Assembly (NCBI GenBank): GCA_002633005.1
Contig: NMRA01000930.1
Span: 33,858 to 95,886 of the forward strand
Reading direction: 5' to 3'
DNA from: Phoronis australis
Lineage: Eukaryota > Phoronida > Phoronidae
DNA: 62,029 nucleotides
Positions 47,613 through 57,445 of the stretch are shown here, in pieces; the stretch's first letter is position 1; each line of letters starts with the position of its first letter. The position numbers and the translations under genes are program-made. The notes beneath the pieces were generated by a model. That model was not told the DNA's origin, did not search any database, and saw only the letters and a list, made by a program, of their open reading frames with translations.

Positions 47613-48217
47613 GTTAAAATACAATGTATATACATGTATGCGCCAACGGAACTAATAGGGACAGCAGCTTTAGTGTAGCTCTGTGACTAACTGGTGAGAA
47701 ATTGATTATAGGTTTCTTATTGAAGTATGGATGAAAATGGTACGTTATTAATTAAACTAAAACTGAAAATGTCCAAAAGATATACTTTTTCTGATTGACT
47801 CAAACCATATATATATATTTTTGGTGAAATAGAATTGTTTAAAAATTAAGATGCATACAAAATACAAGTACACGCAGTACAATGTTCGTCTAAGCGTATA
47901 ATGAGAGCTCTTGTCATTTGCAAAATACTTCACTAGACCGTATTTGAGAAATATAAGTGATGTGCCCATATAGCACGGTTTTCTTCAAACTGTTTGCTTA
48001 TAGAGACTTTTTCGAATATAGTCGTATGGGCCTGAACGGTGTTTTCGTACAAACGGTAGAGTAAAAAATGACATCCTGACCTTCTACCGTGGCCTCCGTT
48101 ATGATGACCCACCAATAAAGGAATTCTCTGAATAAATTTGAAAATAGTTTTAGGCCTACCGTGCAATCATGTATAGTGGACCAGTACGCTTTTAAATTTT
48201 CTTTTGTGCGATTCCAG
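47613..48217. other. Intron end before EGF module 4
   Basis: No feature recognised. The acceptor for the next exon lies at 48216-48217. Confidence 0.4.
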
Positions 48218-48346
48218 AATGTAATGACGGGTGGTACGGCAAAGACTGCCAAAATCAATGCGGACTATGCAGTGGCAATGAAGTATGTAACAAGTCTACG
48301 GGCAACTGTAGTGAGTGCGAGGAAGGGTACAGTAAGCCACGCTGCG
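48218..48346 (+). CDS. Exon 10 seen: EGF-like module 4
   Basis: Acceptor TTTTGTGCGATTCCAG, donor G/GTAAGC; 129 bases, codons split after the first base. Eight cysteines: CNDGWYGKDC, CGLC, EVCNKSTGNC, then CEEGYSKPRC. CNKST has a sequon. The symmetric phase means more modules or the membrane-proximal part should follow, but no further exon was recognised up to 62029. Confidence 0.9.
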
Positions 48347-48429
48347 GTAAGCTCTGTCATCGACCTTATCCCCAATGCCAACTTGTCAAACGAGCACACA
48401 TTGGCAGCTTACCTGTACACGTAACCAGT

Positions 48430-48730
48430 AAACATGCATGTACTGGCCCTCTACTGTCTTCTGTATTGGTTCAATACTGTAGGCCAGTACTGACCCAATA
48501 TTTTGCACACCAGCTGGGTATAGGGCCGGTATAAGATTGCGATATCGGGCCAGTAAAGGGCCAGTAATCGGTTTCGGGCCCTTTAAAACCAGTATTGACA
48601 GACTGTGTTGGCCCTGTAAAGGGTCATTGATTGGCTCATATTAAGCCAGTATACTAATTACATAGACGAAAGTGCAGTGGTGGGCCAGTACAGTGCCAAT
48701 ATTGGACCACTAATGTACCTTTACAGGTAC
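48430..48730. repeat. GGCCAGTA motif cluster
   Basis: GGCCAGTA or its complement TACTGGCC is perfect at about 48438, 48481, 48552, 48566 and 48684, with variants (ACCAGTATTG, GGCCCTGTAAAGGG, AAGCCAGTATA) between. TAAAGGGCC and GGCCCTTTA form an inverted pair near 48557-48587. Spacing is irregular, so this is not a simple tandem repeat. It lies about 90 bases after the donor of exon 10. Confidence 0.7.
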
Positions 48731-49700
48731 AAGGCAGGGATATTACTGTTTGTGCGTATAACTAAACAACAGATTTGTTTTTTCAATGCTTTAGGTTTTT
48801 AACTCCTACAACGTTCGCTTTGCTGGTCATTTCAATCCTATTGCATGGGTAGCTGTGAGTTGCAAGAAGAAAAGACTCTTGTTCTTTAATACTTTTATTA
48901 CTATGAAACTACTAAAGTAAAATAATTACAAAAAATGATGAGTTATATAAAAACTAAGCAACATCTTTTTTCTCCAAAACTGTCTCTGGAGTGTTAGTGA
49001 CGTGGCAGCTTCACAGTCTTCGCCCTCCATCCATGTCGCCTGCGTTTCGGAAAATGTTGCCTGTCTCTTTTACTATAAAGCTTGCATTACCATTACTGTG
49101 CTCCTTGATCGTAATCCCTATAATACAACAATGCCTGTTAAGTATCTTAGAGTACAAACTAACGGACACCACTATACATTTTCCAGATAAGTTATGCATA
49201 ATAAGAGTTACCTAAAGACACTGAAAACCATCCCAACACGAAACTTATGTGAAATGCATAATCTGCAAGATATATAAATGTTTCATCCTTTGTAAACACA
49301 AGTATTACAGCTGGTTGTAGTACTTTATTTTCTTGTAATAAATATTTTCAGAAGTCAATTTTAATACAATCCGTTTCTTCCCAAAATGTCTATTTCGTTA
49401 CCGTTTTAAGATTACTAAAAATACTTCACAATCTGTTACAATAAGTCTCGTGAACATCAATTGATGGTTTTGCTCTGTGTTTACGCGGATTTGACACCGA
49501 TGTCACCCTTTCAACTTCGTCCCCAAGCCTAAAGATGGCCCTGATCGGTTCAGCCATTTGAAGCTTGGTTATGGGAATTTCTTTCTGCGCAATGATTGAC
49601 CGATGCCTTGACCGGCTTGACGTCATTGAACAAAGACACATTGTAATTATCTTAACATTGCAGCCATTCATGCTACAGAGAGCATTGTTTTAGTAATTGT
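48731..49700. other. No gene recognised
   Basis: Open frames 48991-49215 (+) and 49426-49671 (-) have no domain. Sequence is plain AT-rich. Confidence 0.45.
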
Positions 49701-49712
49701 CTGAAATATAGG

Positions 49713-49895
49713 TTGTACTTCATGGGCGCACCCGGGGGGGGGGGGGGGGGGGGGCGGGGGGGCTCGAATAAGCCTCCCAATTTGAAGAATTGGGCAAGAA
49801 GGTCCGCCTCAGGGAAACAAAAAGTCCGAGATAAAGAGACAAAAGTCCACAAAATCCACGGGAAGTCGGTGCGGATGAACAATTCGTGGGCCTGA
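49713..49895 (+). repeat. G-run repeat copy next to the LTR element
   Basis: A G run of more than 20 at 49733-49760, then CTCGAATAAGCCTCCCAATT and AGGGAAACAAAAAGTCCGAG. Inverted relative to 47390-47612. After the right LTR, GGCTGGGGGCGCGCATG at about 54499 resembles another edge of this repeat type. Confidence 0.6.
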
Positions 49896-50250
49896 ACCTA
49901 GTGGTCCCAATTTTTTAGTCCTTGTTGATTTCTATCAGTAAAAGGTCTGCATATTGAAAAATTTGAAACCCATATATTGTCAAAATATAGACTGACACTG
50001 TTGTTTGTTGTATTGTTTTGTTTTGTTTGTTTTGTTCTCTTTGATCGACATGACCCCTGAGTTAAGTACGGTGATGAGGTAATTTGTTTACTACAGTATA
50101 GTGTGGAAATTTCTGGAAGACTCTATCATGACAGTGCATGATTAATGCAGTCTGGAATATTCTAGAGACTAGTTACAAAGATTGGGTAGATTCCGGAAAG
50201 TTATGGCATGTCGTTGAATTGGTGAAAAACTCTAGAACATTGCATTAGTC

Positions 50251-50258
50251 TATAAATA
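50251..50258 (+). promoter_or_regulatory. TATA box of 5' LTR
   Basis: TATAAATA about 300 bases before the LTR poly(A) signal. The equivalent stretch of the other LTR is deleted. Confidence 0.5.
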
Positions 50259-50556
50259 CACAAGCACGGTCAGTTAAGCTGTTAAGCAGTTCAGAAGTCG
50301 GAGTAAAAGCAGTTAACAGTTAAAAGTTGCAATAGAGTTGCAGTTGAGTTGCAATGAAGAGAATCGGCAGATACAGCGAGATTCAATAGAGAGACAGCTA
50401 CAGAGACAACAGGTTATTGAATCAACGAGTGTAACGTTTCTGGAGGTGTCTCAGAAGATCATCACAAGTCAAGCCTTCACAGCATTGGCTGTAGGGTAGA
50501 TCAGACATAACGTCGGACGTTTTTTTAAGTAGGCTTGTGAACGTATGATCCAGAAT

Positions 50557-50562
50557 AATAAA
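50557..50562 (+). terminator. Poly(A) signal of 5' LTR
   Basis: AATAAA followed by GTTATTAACTCGAACGAGTC, conserved in both LTRs. Confidence 0.5.
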
Positions 50563-50663
50563 GTTATTAACTCGAACGAGTCTTCAGTCTATCGTCGCAA
50601 CGAAAGCTATTAGCACCGGTTGATAACCACCTGCGCCCACCCACACACGGGGAAATCGTGAAA

Positions 50664-50680
50664 ATTGGCGAGCACGCCAG
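50664..50680 (+). other. Possible tRNA primer-binding site
   Basis: TTGGCGAGCACGCCAGG lies three bases after the LTR end, where a primer-binding site belongs. It was not matched to a particular tRNA. Confidence 0.35.
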
Positions 50681-50719
50681 GTGATTACTGACGGTAACAA
50701 TGTGTGATAAAGTGGACTG

Positions 50720-51700
50720 TTGGAGACAAGATCTCATCTAACGGAGTTGATGGTCCTCGGACAAGAAATGGGTCCGGAGGGACACGACCTTCGACAGTTT
50801 ATGGAGAAAAAACAAACTGAGGTGCGTGCCGAGGCTGAGGCTATGGCAGAAGAGAGAATGGAAGCTCGTGAGTTCGAGGAGAGAAGGCAAGCGTTAGAGG
50901 CTGAGGCTGAGGAGAGAAGGCAAGGGTGAGAGGCTGAGGCTGAGGAGAGACGGCAAGCTTGTGAGGCCGAGCAGCAGATGGAGTGAGAAAGAATGGAACA
51001 CGAAAGGGCACTAGCAGCACTGAAACCTGAACAGGTTTCAGCGGAGGGTAGCCATGTTAGATCAACTGGTGGCGTAAAGCCGAAGCTACCCAACTTTGAT
51101 GAAAAACAGGACGATATGGACAGGGTTGGACCCAGAATAAATGAGCAATTAGTCTCAGTCCCATGTTAACAGGTAAGGGCCTGCAGTTTTACATCAGCCT
51201 ACCGATGGCTGATGCACTGGATTAGGCTACACTCACACGAGCCTTGATGAAGCGGTATGAGCTGACACAGGAGAGCTCTCACAGACACTTCCGGTAAGCA
51301 AGCGCTGAGAAAAGCGAAACAGCATACCAGTTTGTGGCTCGCATACAGCGATACCTAGACAGGTGGATTGACATTTCCGAATGTGGCAAATACTTTGCTA
51401 AGTTGAAAGACCTGTTAGTGCGTGAGAAGTACGTGAACACTTGTACTAAAGACTTGGACTTGTTCATGCGAGAGCGGACACCCAAGTCTGTTCCAGAAAT
51501 GGTCGAATTAGCACAGATATTTTGAGGCCCAAGGAGTGGATATCAGTCGCACTCACTCGAAAAAGTCCCAAGAACTACCAGTCAAGGCAGAAACGGCGCA
51601 GGGAGTTGATTTGAAGAAAACTGATCTCGCGGAGGAATATTGTTTCTTCTGTCACAAAGCTGGGCACCTGGCTAGAGACTGCCGGAAGCGGACTCAGGTG
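50720..51700 (+). pseudogene. gag remnant: acidic coiled coil, SCAN-like, CCHC
   Basis: An acidic Glu/Arg-rich start with three 33-bp tandem units (about 50877-50975) is followed by a PKLPNFDEKQDDMD block (about 51078-51120), then a helical SCAN-like region at about 51240-51525 with YLDRWIDIS and LDLFMRERTPKSVPEM, then a zinc knuckle CFFCHKAGHLARDC at 51641-51682 (C-x2-C-x4-H-x4-C intact). Stops at about 50929, 51168 and 51525 break the frame. Gag would package element RNA; SCAN domains of vertebrate zinc-finger proteins are thought to derive from this kind of gag. Confidence 0.75.
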
Positions 51701-51813
51701 AGGCAACACCAGAAGTCAACCACCGAGGTTAGCAGGGTAAGGAGGAATCGGTTAAGCGTACCAACCCTGAACGCGCCTTCAAAGGAAAGGTGCGTCTTCA
51801 GGAGGGGTATGTC

Positions 51814-52185
51814 GGCGCGAAAAAGGTCTCAGTGTTGAGAGACGCAGGCTGCAGAACCATTGTGGTTCGATCCAGTCTAGTCGAACCAGGAGATATGACC
51901 TGCCGGAAGTGGTCATGCGAGTTGGCTGACTCTACCAAGTGATGGTTGCGTGTCGCCAATATCAACATCAAGATACCGTACTACACAGGAGAAGTGTTTG
52001 TGACGTGCATGGAGCGTCCACTGACCGATTTGATTCTCGGGGATGTACCTGCGCCTTGGACCCAGGGGATGATGAGCGACACACGGAGGGCAACTACTGT
52101 CAACGAGGACAACCTTTTGGAGGGTCCGAAAGACTACACTCAGCAGGGTACTACTGCCAGAGAGGAAAACCCATTGACCTAAACT
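51814..52185 (+). pseudogene. Aspartic protease remnant
   Basis: VSVLRDAGCRTIVVRSSLV stands where the active-site D-T/S-G belongs; here it is D-A-G. Further on, VTCMERPLTDLILGDVPAP resembles the flap/C-terminal block of Gypsy proteases. Frames change in between. Position between the gag knuckle and integrase fits. Confidence 0.55.
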
Positions 52186-52431
52186 CCAGAGAGAGAAGAG
52201 GTGGCCGCCATGTCGGTAGGAACGGATCCTGATGAATCAAGCAGGGAAGCGTTAGCAGTGACTACCAGAGCTCAGACAGAGCGACGAAAGGCGGACAATA
52301 AGCCGTTAGTTCTAACTCCGACTATACAAGAGGTGGGATTAAAGCAGCTCAAAGAAGCCCAATGTGAAGATTCATCAATGAAAAAGCTGTGGGAGCAAGC
52401 TGAAGCCAAGGTTTAGCGACAGACCAAAAGG

Positions 52432-53516
52432 ATGGGGTCATACTTGATGGAGGTTCAGCGAGGAATACTCTATCGGCTGTTCAAGAATAAAGACGGTGAC
52501 GAGGTGAAACAAGTTGTCGTGCCGAGCAGTTTACAGACGTCAAAGATGAGGCTCGCCCATGATTCCATACTCGGTGGACATCTCGCTGATAGAAAGACAA
52601 CTGACCGAATCATCAGCAACTTTTATTGGCCAAGAGTGGCATCAGAAGTGACCCGATTCTGCAGATCATGCGACGTCTGCAAGAAGACAATCCCGAAAGG
52701 TAGAGTGACCAAGGTACCTCTGGGAGAGATGCCTTTCAAAGGGATTGCGATCGATCTGATTGACCCTATAGTTCCACTTTCTGACAAGGGAACAGATACA
52801 TCCTCACTGTGGTAGATGTCGCTACCAGGTACCCAAAAGCAGTGGTGCTACCAAAGATTGAGACATAACATGTGACGGAAGCACTATTACAGGTCTTCAG
52901 TAGAGTAGGGTTTCCACGGGAGATACTAAGTTACTGTGGAACGCATTTCACAGAGGAACTGATGAAGGAGGTCATCAGGCTTGTGAGTGCACAGCAGCTT
53001 TACACGACCCCTTACAATCCACGCTGGAACGAGTTCTGTGAAAGCAATGCTGAAGAAGACGTGTCAAGAAAGACTAAAGGACTGTGACCAGTATCTGCCA
53101 GCTGTCCTGTTTGCGTACCGGGAAGTTCCGCAATCAAACACTGGATTTTCACCCTTTGCGTTGCTATACGGTAGGACAGTAAAAGGTCCGATGCATATCC
53201 AGAGTTAACTCTAGACTGGGGAAGACAACAACGAAATCCGAAATATTTACTAGGATGTCTTCGAGCTCAGGAACCGCTTAGAGGAGATCTGCGAGTTGGT
53301 TATAAAAAGCTTGTATAATGCACAGGGCATTCACAAGCATTACTACTACAAGAAGGCCAGAGATAGCCAGTTTCAAGTGGGACAAAGAGTGTTGGTATTA
53401 CTTCCCACAGACCATAACAAGCTTACTCTGCAGTTGAAGGGGCCTTACGAGGTTACAGAAAAAGTCAACCGTATGGACTACAGAATCAACATGAACTGCA
53501 GTTTTATCTCTACTTG
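52432..53516 (+). pseudogene. Integrase remnant with GPY/F-type end
   Basis: A zinc-binding domain with HDSILGGHL and FCRSCDVCKKT (HHCC type) is followed by IAIDLIDPI (first catalytic Asp). The second motif is SYCGTHF where SDxGTxF is usual, so that Asp is lost. TTPYNPRWNEFCES holds the glutamate region, then FAYREVPQSNTGFSPF, and a C-terminal GQRVLVLLP...LKGPYEV (GPY/F type). Stops near 52815 and 53087 break it. It lies directly after the protease and before RNase H. Confidence 0.8.
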
Positions 53517-53517
53517 A

Positions 53518-53714
53518 CGGAATTCGTGGTGCAAACAGACCACAAGCCTTTGATATATATTTAGCCTTCTAAGATTGACAGTCCCAGAGTTATGAGATGG
53601 GCTTTAGTGCTGGAGAATTCTAAATTCCATGTGGAGGGTATTCCGGGAAAATCTAACGTTGGTGCAGACTACTTAAGTCGACTAGCCATGCCTGAAGGTC
53701 AGGAATCACTTTAA
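53518..53714 (+). pseudogene. RNase H C-terminal remnant
   Basis: TDHKPLIYI, then RVMRWALVLENSKFHVEGI and GKSNVGADYLSRL are the closing motifs of Gypsy RNase H (NVxADxLSR). It begins immediately after the integrase C-terminus; the reverse transcriptase and first half of RNase H are missing. The frame ends at 53714. Confidence 0.8.
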
Positions 53715-53806
53715 CAACGGATACAGCAGCAGCAGACTATATATCTGTGCCAGATGATTTTGTGTTATAAAATTATAGAGTAATTTTCTCATTGACAGGG
53801 GTGTGT

Positions 53807-54487
53807 TGTCAGAATATAGACTGACGCTGTTGTTAATTGTATTGTTTTGTTTTGTTGTTCTGTTTAATTGACATAACCCCTGAGTTCAGTACAGTGTTTG
53901 TTTACTACAGTATAGTGTGGAAGTTTCTACAAGACTCTAGCTTGACAGTGATTAATGCAGTCTGGAATATTTTAGAGACTAGTATATGTTGATAGAATGA
54001 TTGGGTAGATTTTGGAAAGTTCTGGCATATGCTTGAATTGGTGAAGAGTTCTAGGATATTGCACAAGCAGGGGTGTGTATTAGTCAGTTAAGCAGTTAAC
54101 CAGTTGAACAGTTCAGAGGTCGTAGTAAAAACAGTTAGCAGTTAAAATTTACAAGAGAGTTACAATTGAGTTGCAGTGAAGAGAATTAGTAGTTACAGTG
54201 AGAGCCAATAGAGAACCAGCTATAGGGACAGCAGGTTATTTGAATCAATGAGTGTAACAGTTGCTGGAAGTGTCTCAGAAGTTTATCACAAGTCAAGGCT
54301 TCGCAGCACTGGCTGGAGCGTAGAACAGTCATTACGTCGCACGTTTTGTATGAGATGGCGTGTGAACGTACGGTCGAGATTAATAAAGTTATTAACTCGA
54401 ACGAGTCTTCAGTCTATCGTCGCACCGAAAGCTATTAGCTCCGGTTGATAACCAACTGCGCCAACCCAAACACGGGGAAAAACGTGA
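53807..54487 (+). repeat. 3' LTR
   Basis: Starts TGTCAGAATATAGACTGACG and ends CACGGGGAAAAACGTGA, matching 49978-50661 with numerous substitutions and indels. A purine stretch ACAGGGG lies just upstream at 53795-53801 as a possible polypurine tract. Confidence 0.85.
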
Positions 54488-55769
54488 CGTACAAGTTAGG
54501 CTGGGGGCGCGCATGTTCTTGTTTTCAATTTTTATTTGCATGTATGAATAGTATTAATCTGTTTTCAAATCAAAATACATCATTTTTACAATAATTTAGA
54601 TCAATATTGCTGCACTATACCGTTAGTTTTTATTTTTACATAAAACTGCTGAGAATTTCAAATTTTGTTGTGATATTCCGGAGCCTCAAATGGCTTAACT
54701 GATCAGCACCAACTTGAGGCTTGGAGACTAGGCTGATTGTCACTTATACATGTATTGTACGATGCCGCGGGTGCACAAGGTCAGCAATGTTGTCAAAGAA
54801 GTAAATACAGCAACCAAACGGGGATTGTTTAAGATCACCTGTAGTCCGCTTTCTTTTAGATTTTGATATTTGGATGTATGGAGATCCGTGGTGAAACAAA
54901 TGAAATGAGATATTAGAACGTGTAAAATGGACATATAATAAATAGATGGAAGTTCATAACCATCTTTAAAGCCCACCAGCACAGTTTCGGAGGTCGAATT
55001 CAAACTTAAGTTAAGCAACTTTGCATGGGAGAAACGGGTTGCAGAAGCAAATTTTCAACTCCACTTGATCTCTAGAACAGATGTGTAAACTCGTTCTACT
55101 TAACTTATTTTATGGAGAGAGCCCTAAAAAGGGTTATGCAAATAAACAAAAAATCATTCAAAGAGGAACCCCACCAAGGCACACACCTTTAGAACCGTTA
55201 GGGTCTGTGTCTAACACTCGCAATGTTCTCAGCTTTTCTATACTAGCATCTGGTTCCTGAAAACTGAATGCTCAGCAGCTACTTTCAATTGGTTAGCAAG
55301 TATTCTTCGGTTATCATGCTGTAAAAAATCAAATAGAGTCATGCTGGCGCGAAACCGGCAAATATAAACCAGACACTTGAGTTTATCTGTTCCTCGATTA
55401 CCACTGACGTCACTCAGTAGTCTACATAATAAAATATAAAGGTTGGACTATAAAAATTAGTTTGCTCAGAATTTTCTCAAATGTGCATGGAACTTAACAA
55501 AGTCAGCACTTTATCATATTAAACTGCCTTCGAGTGGGGATTTGCAAACAAAAATGTCGACACCCATCAAAGTTATTTTTGAAGTTCATGGCAGACGACC
55601 TTCGTACAGTATGGAAGCAATTCCGAAGCTAAGTTTTAGCCCGCCCACGAAAGCTAGTTGAGTGTCCTTTACATAATTCAAGTTTGGTATGAATGTGCTT
55701 AAACTCTGGGTTTGTAAAATAACCTTGTTTAAAACCGAAGAATCGCTATCAAAGGATTATTACAAAACC
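54488..55769. other. No gene recognised
   Basis: Follows the LTR element. The minus frame 54740-55018 has no domain. The stretch probably contains decayed upstream parts of the Penelope-like element that follows, but I could not recognise a reverse transcriptase. Confidence 0.4.
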
Positions 55770-56160
55770 TAGCAGTTTCCGAGACGCCTCTGTGACAGGT
55801 TGAAAGAACATCACACCTCAGAGAAAAGTAACGTATATAGGCATTGTGTTAGCTACAATCACCAAGCCAACTCTGTTAGTATTATCTACAGAGAACCCAA
55901 TAAGGAGTTATTGCACATTAAAGAGTCATTGGCCATTCAGAACCAGCATGCCACTGATTCTCTGAATAACATGCAGAGCTCTGTAACCCTGCAGCTATGG
56001 TGATGACCAGCTACCGACCTTATTCTATGTATCTCTCACTTCACTGTATGGATGTTACCTGAGCTGTATGTTGGCACTTGTTGTCCTAAATTGTTGTAAA
56101 TATGATCCTGATGATGTCTAATGAAAAGACGAAACGTTGAATTGAACATGAACTTTTTTA
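55770..56160 (+). mobile_element. Penelope-like element, 3' end remnant
   Basis: RRLCDRLKEHHTSEKSNVYR and then KELLHIKESLAIQNQ (55773-56003) resemble the C-terminal GIY-YIG endonuclease part of Penelope-like elements (R.LKEH then KE.L.I). About 100 bases later a hammerhead-like core occurs, which is also a known feature of these elements. Only the end is preserved. Class is inferred from these two features together. Confidence 0.5.
56108..56135 (+). ncRNA. Hammerhead-like core (partial)
   Basis: CTGATGA at 56108-56114, a stem GTCT (56116-56119) pairing with AGAC (56127-56130), then GAAAC at 56131-56135. This is the invariant order of hammerhead ribozyme helix II. One unpaired T precedes the stem, and I did not find a convincing helix III or cleavage triplet, so activity is unlikely or unproven. 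Confidence 0.35.
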
Positions 56161-56165
56161 TTTGT

Positions 56166-57180
56166 GCGGCGATTGTCCGGTTTTTAATCTAATTTCCTGC
56201 AACTAAATGTATGGTCTGACATCAGAAATCTCCACTAAAGTCAAGTGTTCGTTGCGTTTCAAACAAGAGTAGTCCACGAAGTCAAGATCAAACTCAAGAT
56301 AGGTTTTTGCATTTAAATTCTAAGTTACAAGTAAGTGATAAAATAAGCTTTAAATTGAAGCAATTTACACGTAAATAGAAGTAAATGGAATTTTTTTTTT
56401 TGATTTTGACGTAGGGTTTGCTTGCACAAACTCAATATTTTATCTTGGACAGGCGTACAAGTTAAAGCACAAGTAAAATCCGCCATGTTAACTATTAAGT
56501 CTCCTTGAATTCAGAGTTTTGTGTTTGCTTTGGAAATTCTGTAACCAATTCATCATTCACAACTTGGACAATTCAATGGGATCACGGAAAGAACGCTTCT
56601 GGTGTTTATGCAGGGATATTCCTGGATGCGCAGTAGTGTTATTAGTGCATACAGAAGGGCACAAATACATTGTAGTAGTGCTAGGCGCATCTTTTAAAAC
56701 GAGCTCTTCCAAAATGCAAGATTCTATTAGTCAACTTACAACCGTACAACTGAGCGGTAATGTATAGGTTGCAGATTTCATTAAAATGAGTGAACAAGCC
56801 GTTAACATTTTTTCAATTTTTGATCGTAAATTTTCATTCCTGTTTACAACTTTTACATGAACATCACTGTGTTCTAATTTTCAGTGCGCTTGAGGTTTCT
56901 TTTTTCACATATTACCACCAAGTCTGCCAGACACAACATTTTGAAAAAAGACACACTGTTTATCATCAGGGTCACCCAAAGGGAATAGGTTCAGATATGG
57001 TCAGAAGTATCCCCGTTTATGCAATACCAGTCTGAGGGAGGTGCAAACGGATTTTACTTGGATTTGGAACAGTTGAAACTGGGAACCTAGGCTTGGCAAA
57101 TTTTTAGTGTCCAACCTTTATGTTTCTTATTTGGTTTAACTTAACTTATGTGTCATCAGGAAATTCCTCAGCCTGTGTTG
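56166..57180. other. No gene recognised
   Basis: Open frames at 56519-56767 and 56790-57035 (+) have no domain. No exon matching the upstream EGF series was found. Confidence 0.45.
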
Positions 57181-57184
57181 TAAA

Positions 57185-57445
57185 TCACAGACATCCACAA
57201 CTTCTGATCGTCCTCAATACACTATAATACCAAAAGGCATGACGCTTGGAACTACGAATTCCAGAAGTGCTTCACTTCGCATCAAAAAAATCCCAAAAGC
57301 CGATGTCCGACCTTTTAGTATTATAGTGCATTCTGGACGATCACACTCAGAGGCTGGGGACGCCTGTGGTATAACTCAAAGACATCCTCGGCTTCTGAAC
57401 CTACCTAATACACTATAGAATATACCAGAAGGTATGACACTCATG
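57185..57445. repeat. Hairpin repeat with extra direct copy
   Basis: ACACTATAATACCAAAAGG (about 57221) and surrounding 60 bases pair with 57300-57372 (CTTTTAGTATTATAGTGC, GACGATCACACTCAGAGGC) across a short loop. A third, direct copy follows at 57383-57440 and a fourth, inverted fragment (GACGATCAGAAGCTGAGG) at about 58345. Confidence 0.6.

Larger units (their letters stand above)
26119..48346 (+). other. Gene model: LCCL-Ig-EGF, Tie-like ectodomain
   Basis: Ten exons on the + strand join in frame: 26119-26179, 26571-26716, 26872-26926, 26986-27061, 27458-27724, 28004-28249, 29236-29367, 35423-35572, 45839-45970, 48218-48346. All have AG acceptors and GT donors. The Ig and EGF exons all split codons after the first base, the usual symmetric class for shuffled extracellular modules. 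Domain order is LCCL-like, linker, Ig, Ig, then four eight-Cys EGF-like modules. The Ig-to-EGF part, including a CPPGF and a DPYGCSCAAGF type module, resembles Tie/angiopoietin-receptor-like proteins of invertebrates. Sequons at VNYTQ, LNLTV, FNGTT and CNKST suggest an extracellular glycoprotein. Signal peptide, transmembrane helix and any kinase domain were not found here, so receptor function is inference. Confidence 0.75.
49978..50661 (+). repeat. 5' LTR
   Basis: Starts TGTCAAAATATAGACTGACA and ends ACACGGGGAAATCGTGA; matches 53807-54487. TATAAATA at 50251-50258 and AATAAA at 50557-50562 are the likely promoter and polyadenylation signals of the element. The right LTR keeps the AATAAA (54382-54387) but lacks the TATA box. 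Confidence 0.85.
49978..54487 (+). mobile_element. Gypsy-class LTR retrotransposon, Gmr1-like, defective
   Basis: Two LTRs (49978-50661 and 53807-54487) flank a 3.1-kb interior with gag, protease, integrase and RNase H remains, in that order. Integrase precedes RNase H, which is the order known for Gmr1-like Gypsy elements and unlike ordinary Gypsy. The reverse transcriptase that should lie between them is deleted at about 53516. Gag has a SCAN-like region, also described for Gmr1-type elements. Many stops and shifts show it is dead. Several point and indel differences between the LTRs indicate an old insertion. No clear target duplication was found. Confidence 0.85.

Noticed and set aside
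49713-49895. Frames with poly-Gly/Pro and KQKVRDKETK-type sequence in the G-run repeats
   Set aside because: Low-complexity translation of a dispersed non-coding repeat found in several diverged copies.
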